A stretch of DNA of 64,000 nt from Auxenochlorella pyrenoidosa (Eukaryota; Chlorophyta; Trebouxiophyceae; Chlorellales; Chlorellaceae): positions 1,220,589-1,284,588 of the forward strand of contig KQ482061.1 in the NCBI GenBank assembly GCA_001430745.1, written 5' to 3'. The translations under genes and the position numbers were made by a program. The notes under the pieces were generated by a model. The model was given only the letters and a program-made list of their open reading frames with translations. It did not search any database and had not been told where the DNA came from. Positions 24,201-34,208 of this stretch are shown here, piece after piece. How positions within the stretch are numbered: position 1 is the first letter of the stretch; every line of letters begins with the position of its first letter.

Positions 24201-27200
24201 ATGGTGCGCTGCTGCCGGGCCTCCCGCACTCCGGGCTGCTTGCCCCCGCTGGCTGCCCTGCAACGCTGGTGGGCCTGTCTCCCTATGCGCCGGCAAAGCA
24301 GCCGTGCGTTGCGTGGGCAGCCAAGCCGTGATCTGTGTTGATGCCCCCACTGAACAGGCGCCCACCCGGCCCTGGCTCGACTCCTCCCCACACACGGCTC
24401 TGCCCTCCCGTGCCGCCCCGCCCCCCGCCCCGCAGAGCTCATCACCTACAACGCCACCACCCAGGGCGGCATCAACGTCACGCTGGCGCGCTCCCAGGCC
24501 ACCAAGCGGCTGCTGGAGATCCTGGCGGAGGAGAAGGTGCTGCGCGAGGAGATCGACGTGAGCGCGGCGCCGCGCCGCCCCATCTCCTGCGCTGCAGGCC
24601 GTGCCGACCGGGGGGGTGGCTGCCGACAGCGCCCGGCGCGGTCCCTCGCGTGGCGCGCCCCTCGATCTTGCGCCCATGCCCCTGCTGCCTGTTGCTCTTG
24701 AACAACCTTTGGGCTGCGCGCTTGTGGGGCGCTTTGGGCATGCGGTTTCTTTGCAGGGGTGCTGTGTCAGACTCGGCCAGCCAAAATGCGAGCCAGCAAG
24801 CGTGCTGGAGGTTGCTGATGGCCCCAGCCTCTGCTGCCCCTCCCTGCCCCCAGCTGATGGTGCCCCGCCTGAACAGGCTCGTGGACAAGGAGGCGGCATG
24901 GCTGGCGGAGCAGGAGGAGCTGAAGCAGGCGGCAGAGGCAGAGGGCTCGGCAGCAGCAGAGGAGCAGCAGCAACGTGAGGAGCAGCAGCAGCAGCAGCAG
25001 CAGGAGAACCAGCAGCAGCAGAAGGAGACCGAGCAGCAGCAGGAGCAGCAACAGCAGGAGAACGAGCAGCAGCAGCATGGTGAGCCTGCTGGGCAGCATG
25101 GTGCTGGCAGCGCGGATGCGCCGGCGCCTGGTGAGGGCGAGCACGCTGCCACCGCAGCAGCTACGGCAGCGGATGCGCCGGCGCCTGGTGAGGGCGAGCA
25201 TGCTGAGACTGCAGCAGCTATTGGTGCAGCAGCGGATGCGGCAGGCGCACCTGAGGCAGGAACTGCAGCGGACGCGGCAGCAGGGGGGGAAGCTGGGGCC
25301 ACCGATGCCGCAGACGGCGTCACCGAGGCGGACGTTGCAGCAGACGACGGCGGCGAGCAGCAGCGCGAGGATGGGCAGGCTGGCAGCCACACAGAAGGCA
25401 GCACCCCTGCATACGATGACGGCACGCGGGACCACTATGCAGGGGCTCCAGCCGAAGAGGCCCCTGAGGAGGAGGAGAACAACGAGCCGATTGTCAGCCC
25501 CTGGTCAAAGGTGCGGCGGTGCTGCCACACGCAATGGAGGCAGCAGCCATGAGCGCATGCCCATGTCTGCAGCGTGCCCAAGGCAGATACCAAGCCACCT
25601 GTGCACACTGAACTCCTTCTTTGCGCATGCCTGCTGCGTTTGTCTGCCCATGGCATGATGGGGAAAGGGGATGGCTGGGCTGGGCTCAGCGGCGCCCCGC
25701 CCGTGCCCCTTGCGCCCCTGCCTGCCTGCCTCCACCCCCGCCCCACCCCCGCCCCACTTCACCCCCACCGCAGGAGATTGAGGAGCTGGACGGTGCGGTG
25801 GCAGACAAGCAGGAGCACATGCGGCAGCTGGAGGCGGAGATGGCGTCGCTGCAGCACTCGACGCTCATTGTGTCGGCAGGTGGGGGCCTCGCTTGCGGCG
25901 TGGGCCTTCCACGGCTGCAGAGGGCTGGCAGCAGGCCGGCAGGCCCTGGGCACTGCAGCGCCAGCAGGCATGCGTGCACGGGGGAAGGCAGGCACTGGCA
26001 GAGCTGGTGCAGGCTGGTGCAACGAGCACACCCGCCTGTGTTTGGGAGGCTCTGCTTGTGCCGGCTCCACACCATGCGCAGCGCAGCGCTCCCAGTGTGC
26101 AGTCCCGTCGTCCCCATGCGCAGACGCGGCCACGGGGCGGGCGCGGCAGATCATGCCCGACGACCACTACATGATTGCGGGCGAGACGCTAGGCCAGGCG
26201 TACCGCCGCTGCGCAGATGTGAGCTGCAGGGCCCGGTCCTTATCCCCTGCTGCCCCCGCCTTGACCTGCCCTCCCTGCTCGTCCCTACCGCGCTGCTCTG
26301 CCTCCTGCCCAGCCTGCTGGCCCCGCATGATCAGCGCTGGGCTGCCCTCCCTCTTCGCCCAGCAGGCCGGGCGGGGGCGCAACGAGAAGCGGCGGCCGTA
26401 CAAGCACCTGCGCACGCCGTGGGGCGAGACGTTTCGCTTCTCGCCCGAGGCGCGCGCGCGCATCCCGCACGCCGTGCTCACGCGCATCCACCAGCTGAAT
26501 GCGCTGGATGAGGAGCTGTGGAAGGCGGGGGACGACATCCTGGAGGTGGGGGCGGGGATGCCTGGGCTGTGTGCAAGGGTGGGGAGGAGAAGCGGGCTGG
26601 GGTTGGGCTGGGAGCTGCGGTCATCACACGAGGGCGCCAGAGGAGCTTCGCATGTGGATCTGGTTTTGCGGCGTCTGCCAATCCACCGCTGTGCTGAATG
26701 TTCCTCATTCTTGCCTGACCCTCTGCGCCCGCAGCGCAAGTTGGAGGAGCAGCGCGAGAAGGGCGTGCTGCAGGCGGTGCCGCGCACGCGGCACCCCCCG
26801 CCCGCGCACTCCAGCCATTCCTCCAAGCGGCGGCTGACATCTACCAAGGAGTTTGTGACCAACAAGTACGACTGGCAGGCCAGCAGCTTTGGCAAGCCGG
26901 CAGATGGCGGGGACGTCCTGTACTCGCACCACCCGCCGCCGCCGCCCGAGGACGAGGCGGCGGCGGCGCAGCCCGCGAGTGGCGAGGCGTCTGCCGATGA
27001 CACGCCTGGTGTCCTGGGCGACGGGAGCACGCACGACCAGGCAGGAGCAGAGCAGGCAGCAGGGCAGCATGGTGTTGCAGAGCAGGCGGCAGGGCAGCAT
27101 GGAGAGCAGCAGGCAGTTGAGCAGCAGGCAGCGCCAGGTCAGGCAGCAGTTGAGCAGCAAGATGAGCATGCAGCAGGGCAGCCGGCAGCTCTCGAGGAGG

Positions 27201-27292
27201 CTGCCCTACAGGCAGACGAGCAGCAGGGCAGGCTCGAGGCGGCCACTGGAGAGGTGCAGCTCGGCTCAGCGCCATCTCGAGAGGAGCTGTGA
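21292..27292 (+). CDS. secretory-type sulfotransferase with an internal WW domain and Q/E-rich tail
   Basis: ATG 21292, stop 27292, about fifteen exons, interrupted by unknown bases (23292-23494). It starts with a signal peptide (MRPAATALLLLAAVAAAAAL). The sulfotransferase core follows: KLVFFLHVPRTAGKTYANCF, a 5'-PAPS loop joined across an intron, then NPVDRLLSAYE-like sequence with PVDRLLSAYEFAV near 22180, the 3'-phosphate segment seen in heparan-sulfate 2-O/6-O sulfotransferases. A WW domain is read at about 22710-23105: TAWRDYLSPDNKTYYWNEAK then NQSVWVLP, with two Trp 22 apart, a YYWN core and a final Pro. N-glycosylation sites (NVSAP, NNSL, NYS, NFS, NAT) fit a Golgi lumen protein. The second half has coiled coil, a Gln/Glu run and a Ser/His/Pro-rich end. 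Substrate unknown. It is possible that two genes abut, but frames continue through. Confidence 0.72.
23292..23494. other. assembly gap of 203 unknown bases
   Basis: A run of N directly after a G-rich (GGGTGGGG)n stretch. It falls in an intron or exon of the WW sulfotransferase gene, after NYSYWP. The true size may differ from 203, and a short exon could be hidden. Confidence 0.99.
24963..25077 (+). repeat. CAG-rich codon repeat encoding a Gln/Glu tract
   Basis: Imperfect CAG/GAG codon repeat within the coding sequence of the WW sulfotransferase gene, giving runs of up to seven Gln between Glu and Asn. It is followed by two copies of an APAPGEGEHA-type peptide (about 25117-25210), also a DNA-level repeat. 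Confidence 0.85.
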
Positions 27293-27808
27293 AGCCGCAG
27301 CCCCAATCGTCACATATCTATTGCACTGCTCTTTCATCCAATGGTTTTGCCACGATCGCCTTAGGTAGGCAGCTTACTCCTGGCAGATCACACTGTTGAC
27401 TGCGGATCCTACAAGCGCAGCTGAACAAAGCGTGGCGGCGTGCGCAACGCTGGGTGCATAAAGAGGAGAACAGCGTGTTGATTGGTGGGCATGGACAGCG
27501 GCAGCAGAGATGGTGATGGCACAGGGATAGGTATCAGTACACTGCAGGCACAATGGAGCTGCAGCCAACCTAGGGAAGACCAGAGGCGCCGGTGGCCTGG
27601 TCAAAGGGCATGCCCCACGCATGAACTGCCGAAGCAGCTGCTCAGATGGTACAGAGGGACGGGTCATGGTACAAGGGTCGCAGACTCGCCGCGGTTAACA
27701 GAACATAGCAGAGGGCAGGGGCAGGCGCTCAGCGGTCTGTAGCGTGCCGCCGTGGCAGAAGCCAGCGCCCAGCCCCGGCGCTGCGCTGCCAGGGCCCAGG
27801 GCGGGCGC
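27293..27808. other. intergenic region between convergent genes
   Basis: About 515 bases between two stop codons. No gene, RNA or repeat recognised; presumed 3' untranslated regions. Confidence 0.5.
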
Positions 27809-29731
27809 TCACGTGCGCCGCACGGTGGGGCGGTACAGCGTGGCCTGCTCCAGCTCCGCCCGGCGGCGCTGCAGCTCGGAGATGTCGCCCCGCGCCTTTT
27901 TGCAGCAGGTGTTGATGTAGGACAGGCTGCGGGGGCAGGGGTGGCAAGCAAGGAGGGCGGCGCTGAGCAGGCGTGCGGAAGCAGGTGCAGTGCACGATGG
28001 AGGACAGCCTGCCAAGCAGCAATGCTGGCCGCAGGAGAGCGTTCACTTGCAATCCCACGAGACAGGGAACGCCAGCGAGCGGGGCAGGCCAGCCGCCCCG
28101 GCATCGCGACCTCAACTCACAAAAAGCCAAGCTGACGCCCTACCCAATGCCAAGCTGATGCACTACCCGAAAACCGCTCTCAATTTACAAGTGCAAGTGC
28201 ACACACACCTGCAACCCCACCCCACACGCGCACGCACCTGTCCCACAGCCGATGCAGCGAGTCACGCTCCTCGGCGATGCTGCCACGCCAGAACTCCACA
28301 TCGCGCGCCATGTCTGCCACGCTGGCGCAGGTATCCGGCGTGAGCCGGGGGAAGCGTCGCAGGTCGCCGCCCTGCTGGGCCAGCGCAATCAGCTCCTGCA
28401 GAGGGGGATGGGGCAACGCAAGAGTCAGATGCGCTCAACGAAAATCACGTGATCGTAGCTCCAGCAACGTGTGCAACAGTCTCATGGTGCTGGGTTGCAT
28501 GTGCTCAGTCGTGGACTGCATATCCTGCCCGATGCAGGAGTGCAGGGCGACAGAGGCATGCCGGCGTGACGGCTGGTGCAGGTCATTGGCACCTGACCCC
28601 CCCCCCCACCCCCCCCAGGCAGGCCGCTCGCCTTGCCCAGCTTGCTGTCGGCGTGGGTGCCGCGCTTGCCCGACACCCCCGCCAGCAGGGCGTCCAGGTC
28701 GTGCCGCCTGTGGCTGAGCGTGCGGTCCATCTGGTTGAGTCCCGCCAGCAGCGCCTGCGCGTTCTTCTCCAGCAGGCCTGCCGGGGGGCTGGGGATGCCG
28801 GGGTGTGGGGCAGACCTCGCGAAAGGGGCGCCAACGGCGTGCAGCTGCGGGCATTCATGCGGTGCACGCCACCCCCAACCCGGTTTTGGAAGGTGGCGTG
28901 GCGTGGATGGTGCGTGCATGAGCGCAGCAGTGCGTATTTTGTGTAGGTAGGGCTGGCAGGCAGGCCCAAGTGCCCCTCCCATCCACCCCCCCCAACCCCC
29001 TCTTTCCCCCCCCCCGGGGGTCCCCACCCGCGCTGTCCTCCAGCTCATCCAGGTACCGCGCCTTTGAGCGCAGCTTGTGGGTGGTGCTGGTCAGCAGGCA
29101 GGCTCTGCGCGGGGGGCAGGGAGGCCAGGCTGCTGGATGAGGGGCGAGGCGGGCAGGAGCGCCGTGGACCACCGTGTGTCCAGCTTGTCTTCAGCAAGCA
29201 TTGCCCCTCCGAATCCGCGAAAGCAGCACCGCAGGGCGCACTTGGCGAGGCTTGAGCGCCACTGCGACCATGGCTCCCTGCACCACGCTGGTGTCCAGCC
29301 ACGCACATGTATTTGTCGCGCCAGGACCGAAGCTGCGCAAAGTCCTGCGCCTTCTCCTCGCCAAACTCCTCGACAAAGGCTTGCCTCCATGCCGCCTGGG
29401 CGGCGGCCGCCGCTGCCCGCCATTCCCGACTGACACAGGCCGCTCGGCACAGGTCCGACACCTCCTGCAAAACAAAAAGGTAGGTCAGGTGCGATTGAAC
29501 AGGGCTAATCGACGCCAGGGCCCTATCAAAGCGGGACTTTCGGCGCCAACCCTCGAGAGTGCTGGTTCGCCCGCTGCTACTTGCCAGGTAGGACAGCACA
29601 TGCTCGAGAACATCTAAATGCAGGAAAGCTGGTTGGGAGGGCTCCTCTGCTGGCGGCTTTGAAGGCGCTGCTCGCGCTGGCCTTCCCCTTGGCCTTGGTG
29701 CCATGCCTGCTATCGATATCTTGCCGCTCAT
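27809..29731 (-). CDS. F-box-like protein with coiled-coil C-terminus
   Basis: ATG 29731, stop 27809, about six exons. Exon 1 has a basic/Pro lead (MAPRPRGRPARAAPSKPPAE) and then FLHLDVLEHVLSYLA, joined across a GT-AG intron (donor near 29580, acceptor at about 29467) to EVSDLCRAACVSREWRAAAA and AWRQAFVEEFGEEKAQDF. This is the F-box pattern: a conserved first helix, then a Val-Cys/Ser-x-x-Trp segment. F-box proteins bind SKP1 and recruit substrates to SCF ubiquitin ligases. The rest is helical and charged (KARYLDELEDSA, ALLAGLNQMDRTLSHRRHDL, ARDVEFWRGSIAEERDSLHR, ARGDISELQRRRAELEQ) and probably forms coiled coil; no LRR, WD or Kelch repeat is seen. Its partner is unknown. Confidence 0.7.
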
Positions 29732-29920
29732 TCTCTCGATCTGATCTGCGACCAAGCACGCTCCCGTGCTGAAATGTGAGCTGCTCCGCCTGGCGGCACA
29801 CAGCACCGCCCTCGTGGCTTCCTTGCCCCATCCCACAGCACCATCTGCCAGCTACAATGTGCAGCTGGAATGAATTGCCAGATCTCAGAGAAGTATGAAG
29901 CGCAAGGCAGGGCGCAGCCG

Positions 29921-32145
29921 TCAATCCTGCTTGGCACCCTCCTGCCGCAGGGCCAGCCACGCGTGCAGGGCCGCCTGCTGCCGCCGGTTGAGCCGCACCC
30001 GGGGCCGCTCCGCCTTCATCAGCGCCTCGGCTTCGCTCGCCCCCTGGGCGCGTCCCTCGGCTGCAGGGGTCGCCAAGCAGCACACCATTTTGTGGGCCAG
30101 GGCACGCCTCAGGGTGGGCCTCAAATCAGCCTGCATTCCCTCACCAGGCACACACAGAATTTAGGCGCCACGCCGACAGCAGCTCAGGCACAGCCCCGAG
30201 AGCTCACCAATCAGAATGGCGGCGAGGACGGTGGCGCTGCGCCCATGGCCGTGCGCGCAGTGCACCAGCACGGGCAGCCCAGAGGCGCGCTGGGCCAGCG
30301 CCCACTGCACCCCGGCCTCAATCTGCTGCGGGGTGGGCGCGTGCGTGTCCCACACCTGCGCAGGGCAGAGCGGCGCGGCGTGCGGGCGAAGGCCTGCGAT
30401 TGCCTGCATGTCGAGGCTGGGGCTCACTCCCCATGCCAAGGGGTGTCCAAGCGCAGTTGGGTGCTGCCTGCCTGCAACGAGCCCGACTTCACAGCCCGCC
30501 GCGGTGCTGACGCGCTGGCAGCCATGATGGCAGGCGCTATGCCATGCCAGGCCCCCCCCCCCCCCCTCACCGCCAGGTTGAGGTACGCCGGCGGCTGCAC
30601 CTGCAGCGGCAGCTCACACGTCACGTCCAGCACAGCCGGGTGCACCTGCGCAAGCACACAGGGGCAAGCGGTACCGTGAGGCTGAGCCGTGGGCCGCGCC
30701 GTGGTGGCAGTGGCGGCCATGGGTCAGGGGCCTGAGGGCGTGGGCCGGCCGCGCGCCAGGCGTGCGGCGCCCTTGCCAGCTCCGCCAATAGCCTGCTCGC
30801 GGGCCGCCTGCCCGGGTGTGCAGCGGCACCCTTTGGGCGGCCGCTTGACCTCGCTTCCTTTCCACACCCTCTAGTCCTGCTGGTGATCAGCCTGTGCACC
30901 CGTCCACCAGCCCATGCCGCAACCCTGGTTAGCCCGCCCCCTCACCGTGGGCACCAGCTTCTGCTCGCTGGGCCACGCGCCAATGTAATAGTGCTCAGTG
31001 ATCTGTGGGGCAGCAACAGGCGGGATGGCAGCCGCGCCGTGAGTGCAAGCAGGCCAGCCCCTGGGCACAAGTGCCAGCACCGGTGGATCTGCCTGCTGCC
31101 ACCAGGCGGGGCACCGCCTGGCAGTGCCAAGCACCCCGCCACCAGCACCCGCCCACGTGCCCACCTGGCTGAAGGAGGGCTCTGACGAGAGGCGGCGCTG
31201 CAGGGCCAGCTTGGCACGCAGGCCCACGTGGTAGGGCCACAGCAGGGCAAAGCGCGAGGGGTCAATCGTGCCGTCAGCACGCTGCAGCAGCAGCAGGTAA
31301 AATGCTGTCAGTAAGCATGTGCTGGCACCAGATCAGGGCAGGGCATGGATGTAACAGTGATCACGGCATGCTGCCAAGGATGCGGTGGGGCTGATGCAGC
31401 CATGGTGAGGGGTGGCGCGGGCACCAGGTGAGCAGTCGAAACAAGGAGAGCTGCTGCGCACAAGGAGATCTGCCCAGCAGCAGCCAGCTGGCGCGCTAGG
31501 CAGGCATGCCTCACCACCCCCAAGGCCTGCCCACCTTGCCGAGCAGCCCGGTGGTGTGGCCCGCCAAGCGCTCCGTGGCAGCAGCGGCCACCAGGAAGCC
31601 GGAGCCGGCAACGTGCCACAGCACCACAGACACGGGCAGCGGCAGGCTGTGGCGCAGCACCCAGGCGGCTACGCCCGGCACCGCGGCGATGGCCGCCACC
31701 ACCCCGGAGATGTGCACTGTGCGCAGGGGGTGCACAGCAGGTGGGCTTGGGGCGGCGCAACGACACAACATGGAGCTGGGGCACGAGCTGGGCACGAGGG
31801 CCTGCGGCGGCGGTCACGAGGACGCCAAAGTGCTTGCATGTCGTGCTCCTGCCTGCCTGCTCGGCATCTGCATTCCTCACCTCCCATTAGGGGCTCCAAA
31901 AGACGCACAGCCCAGGAGTTGGGGCTCACCCCAGTGGACAGGCTTCTTTTGCTGGCGCTGGGAGCAGCAGCAAGCGAGGCCAGCGGCGGCCTGACAGCAC
32001 TGCCCGACAGTGCAGAGCGCGTGCCAACCAGAGGCAGCAGGTGTGGCGCAGCAGGGTGCATGGTGGACGGCCGCACGCAGGGCAGCAGAGGCATTCGATG
32101 CGAAGACAGCATTGTTTGATGATCATCGATCATTCCAGATCGCAT
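29921..32145 (-). CDS. dual-specificity protein phosphatase with N-terminal membrane segment
   Basis: Stop at 29921, first ATG at 32145 (further in-frame ATGs at 32133 and 32112). Seven or eight exons. The catalytic exon (about 30357-30205) reads TPQQIEAGVQWALAQRASGL followed by PVLVHCAHGHGRSATVLAAI, the HCxxGxxR(S/T) loop of cysteine phosphatases with all key residues. Upstream exons give ITEHYYIGAWPSEQKLVP and VHPAVLDVTCELPLQ, fitting a DSP fold. The first exon is Ser/Ala/Arg-rich and may be a transit peptide. The second (about 31719-31533) has one or two hydrophobic segments (SGVVAAIAAVPGVAAWVL; PVSVVLWHVAGSGFLVAAAA). A membrane-tethered phosphatase, possibly organellar, acting on protein or lipid phosphate; the substrate is unknown. 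It is head-to-head with MAT1, 69 bases apart. Confidence 0.76.
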
Positions 32146-32214
32146 ACATCTATTTCCCTGCAGCGCCAGTAGCCCAGGTGCTCCAGAGCTTCACACCAGT
32201 GGCGCCCCTGCAGT
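32146..32214. promoter_or_regulatory. short bidirectional intergenic region
   Basis: Only 69 bases separate the proposed first codons of the phosphatase (-) and MAT1 (+), so the promoters and 5' untranslated regions must overlap or lie within the genes. No TATA box is seen. Confidence 0.45.
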
Positions 32215-33302
32215 ATGGAGGCTGCCTTGCGCAGGGAGATACAGATCCGCACGCGGATAGAGTCCATGTGCGTCTTCATTTCCCGTGATCCCATCCAAGC
32301 TGCGTTGTTGGCCGCAGTTGCCGTCGCCGCCACTGCCGACAGCCTGCCACGAGCACCCGGGTGCCATTTCTTTGTCCCGCCCTGCAGCTTCAACAAGAGG
32401 GAGGAGGACTTTCCGAGTCGCGTAGAGTATGACGATTACCTGGAGGAGCGGGAAGACATCAGTGAGTGGCTGGCAGGACGCGAGGCAGCGCCGGAGTGCT
32501 GTGCCCATGCTGCACCAGCCTTCCAAGCAGGCGGCCCACTGGGAAAAACGCATCAACAGCAGCCACCCGCTGCACACACGCACCCAGTGCTCCACCTGCA
32601 ACAACCTTCGCACCCGCCGCCGCGCCCGCTCCGCTGCCCTCGGCGCAGTCTTTAACCTGGTGGAGGGCGACGAGGCCACCAGGAAGGCCGCGGAGGACCG
32701 GGTAGCAGCGTACCGCCGCGCCAACGCCGACTCCATAGTGCGCAACGAGGCGCTGCGCGCCGAGGAGCTGCGGCGGCGCGTGGCGGCAGCCGAGGAGGGC
32801 GCCGGCCAGGCGGGGCTCAGCGGCACGGCGGCGGCCTTTGCAGAGGGCCGGGACGCTGAGCCGCACCAGGGCATGGAGTATACGGCGGCGCTGCCAGAGG
32901 CGGCCGCAGCCGTGCTCGGCACGTGAGCCTGGGCCTGCTCGTGCTTGGGGAGGCGTGGCTGGGGTGCAGTCGTGCGCAGCTGTGTTGAGCAGGTTGCCAT
33001 GTCGTCTCCCTGCCAGCTTGTGTCCAATGCTTGGTTGCACAGCCCTGCGGAAGCCCGCCCGGCCATCTCGCCTGCGTGACCGACAACCCCTCCCACCCTG
33101 TTTGCCTTGCCTTCTCTGCAGCGCCCCCGCGCCCAAGCCGATGGGGGCCGCCGGCGCTGACGGCAACCTGGCAGCAGGCGCAGCAGGGCAGCAGCTATCT
33201 GGGGATGCGTGGCTGGCCATGGCGCTTGCCTCAGGCTGGCGGCAGGACATGCCGAAGCGCAAGGCGCTGGAGCAGGCCTTTGGCTCGGTGCTGGTCTTCT
33301 GA
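32215..33302 (+). CDS. MAT1: CDK-activating kinase assembly factor MAT1 (RING exon not found)
   Basis: MAT1 binds CDK7 and cyclin H and anchors the kinase to TFIIH in the nucleus. The first exon reads MEAALRREIQIRTRI, then after an intron FNKREEDFPSRVEYDDYLEE, a family signature. The next exon (about 32648-32923) reads VFNLVEGDEATRKAAEDRVA and AYRRANADSIVRNEALRAEE, the helical region that wraps CDK7/cyclin H. The last exon ends SGWRQDMPKRKALEQAFGSV then LVF, matching the family's hydrophobic C-terminus. Normal MAT1 has a RING finger before the REIQIRTRI-like segment. No Cys/His pattern of that kind is visible on this strand upstream. Either the RING exon is more distant, is lost, or the start is misjudged. 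ATG 32215 is preceded by CTGCAG, a plausible acceptor, so the gene may begin further left. Confidence 0.83.
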
Positions 33303-34208
33303 GGGCAGTGTGGGCTGCCCTTGGAATGGGTGGCCGTGCACCCATGCCTCGACTGCTGTAAGAGCCTCACCTCTGCGGGCCAGGTCACGCCAGCCCTGCT
33401 TTGCGTACTTTATGAAGCCTGGCTTGACGCAACCCATGCCCTATACACTGTGCCTGACTGTGCCCTCGCTGCCCATGCACGTCATGTCTTCTTGACTACA
33501 AACGACACTTTTCATCCCTTCTTGACCAACTCTGCACTGCCCACACTGTTCTGTGCTGCTGCCCCCCTCCCTTGCTGCTGTTCGGCCACAAGTCTGGTCG
33601 AGGCCACTCCTGAACCATGTAACTGTTCATCTTGCGCCGCGGTTCTGCACCAGCACCGACTGCACGCCGGCAAAGCGGGGAAAGTGACTGGAAGGTGTGC
33701 CGGAATGTGAGCTGGAAGCTGCCCCTGGAATGCGGACAGCCACGTCCTTGTCAAAATGTGGCGGGAACATGGATATAGGAGGAGCAACCTGACTGCTACG
33801 CATTGCGGCGCAGCAAAGGGGAAGTGAAGCGAGAAGGGAGGGCAGAGGGCAGGACAGTTTGCAGTTTCAAAAGGGGGGGTAGGCTGGTGAATGGATGGTT
33901 TTCCGGGATGGTACGACAGGAAAGTGTGAACTATAAAGGATGAGTCTGAATCAAGCAGTGTGGACAGGAGCTTGCGACGTGCTGCGGCTCAGAATATGGC
34001 AAAGCCGTCGTCAAGTAACCGGGCTGGCCATGTGTCAAGGGTGGTTAGGCTGACAAGAGTGAGCATGCGTGGTGGAGCGTCAGGCAAGCAATGCAACAGC
34101 TGCGTGAACGCTTCCCACGGGGCTCCTGCCTGTCAGGGATGGCACCCACGGCTGGCCCAGGGCCGGCCCTTGCTGGCAGGATGCCAGCAAGCCAGTCGGC
34201 GTGCAAGC
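33303..34208. other. intergenic region between convergent genes
   Basis: About 900 bases between the MAT1 stop and the PhoX-like stop. No coding domain, tRNA or repeat recognised. A plus-strand open frame at 33321-33710 has no recognisable features and is taken as non-coding. Confidence 0.5.

Noticed and set aside
31400..32214. Search for a RING exon of MAT1 on the plus strand
   Set aside because: No spaced Cys/His pattern was found in the three frames, so no exon is annotated; reported as an open question.
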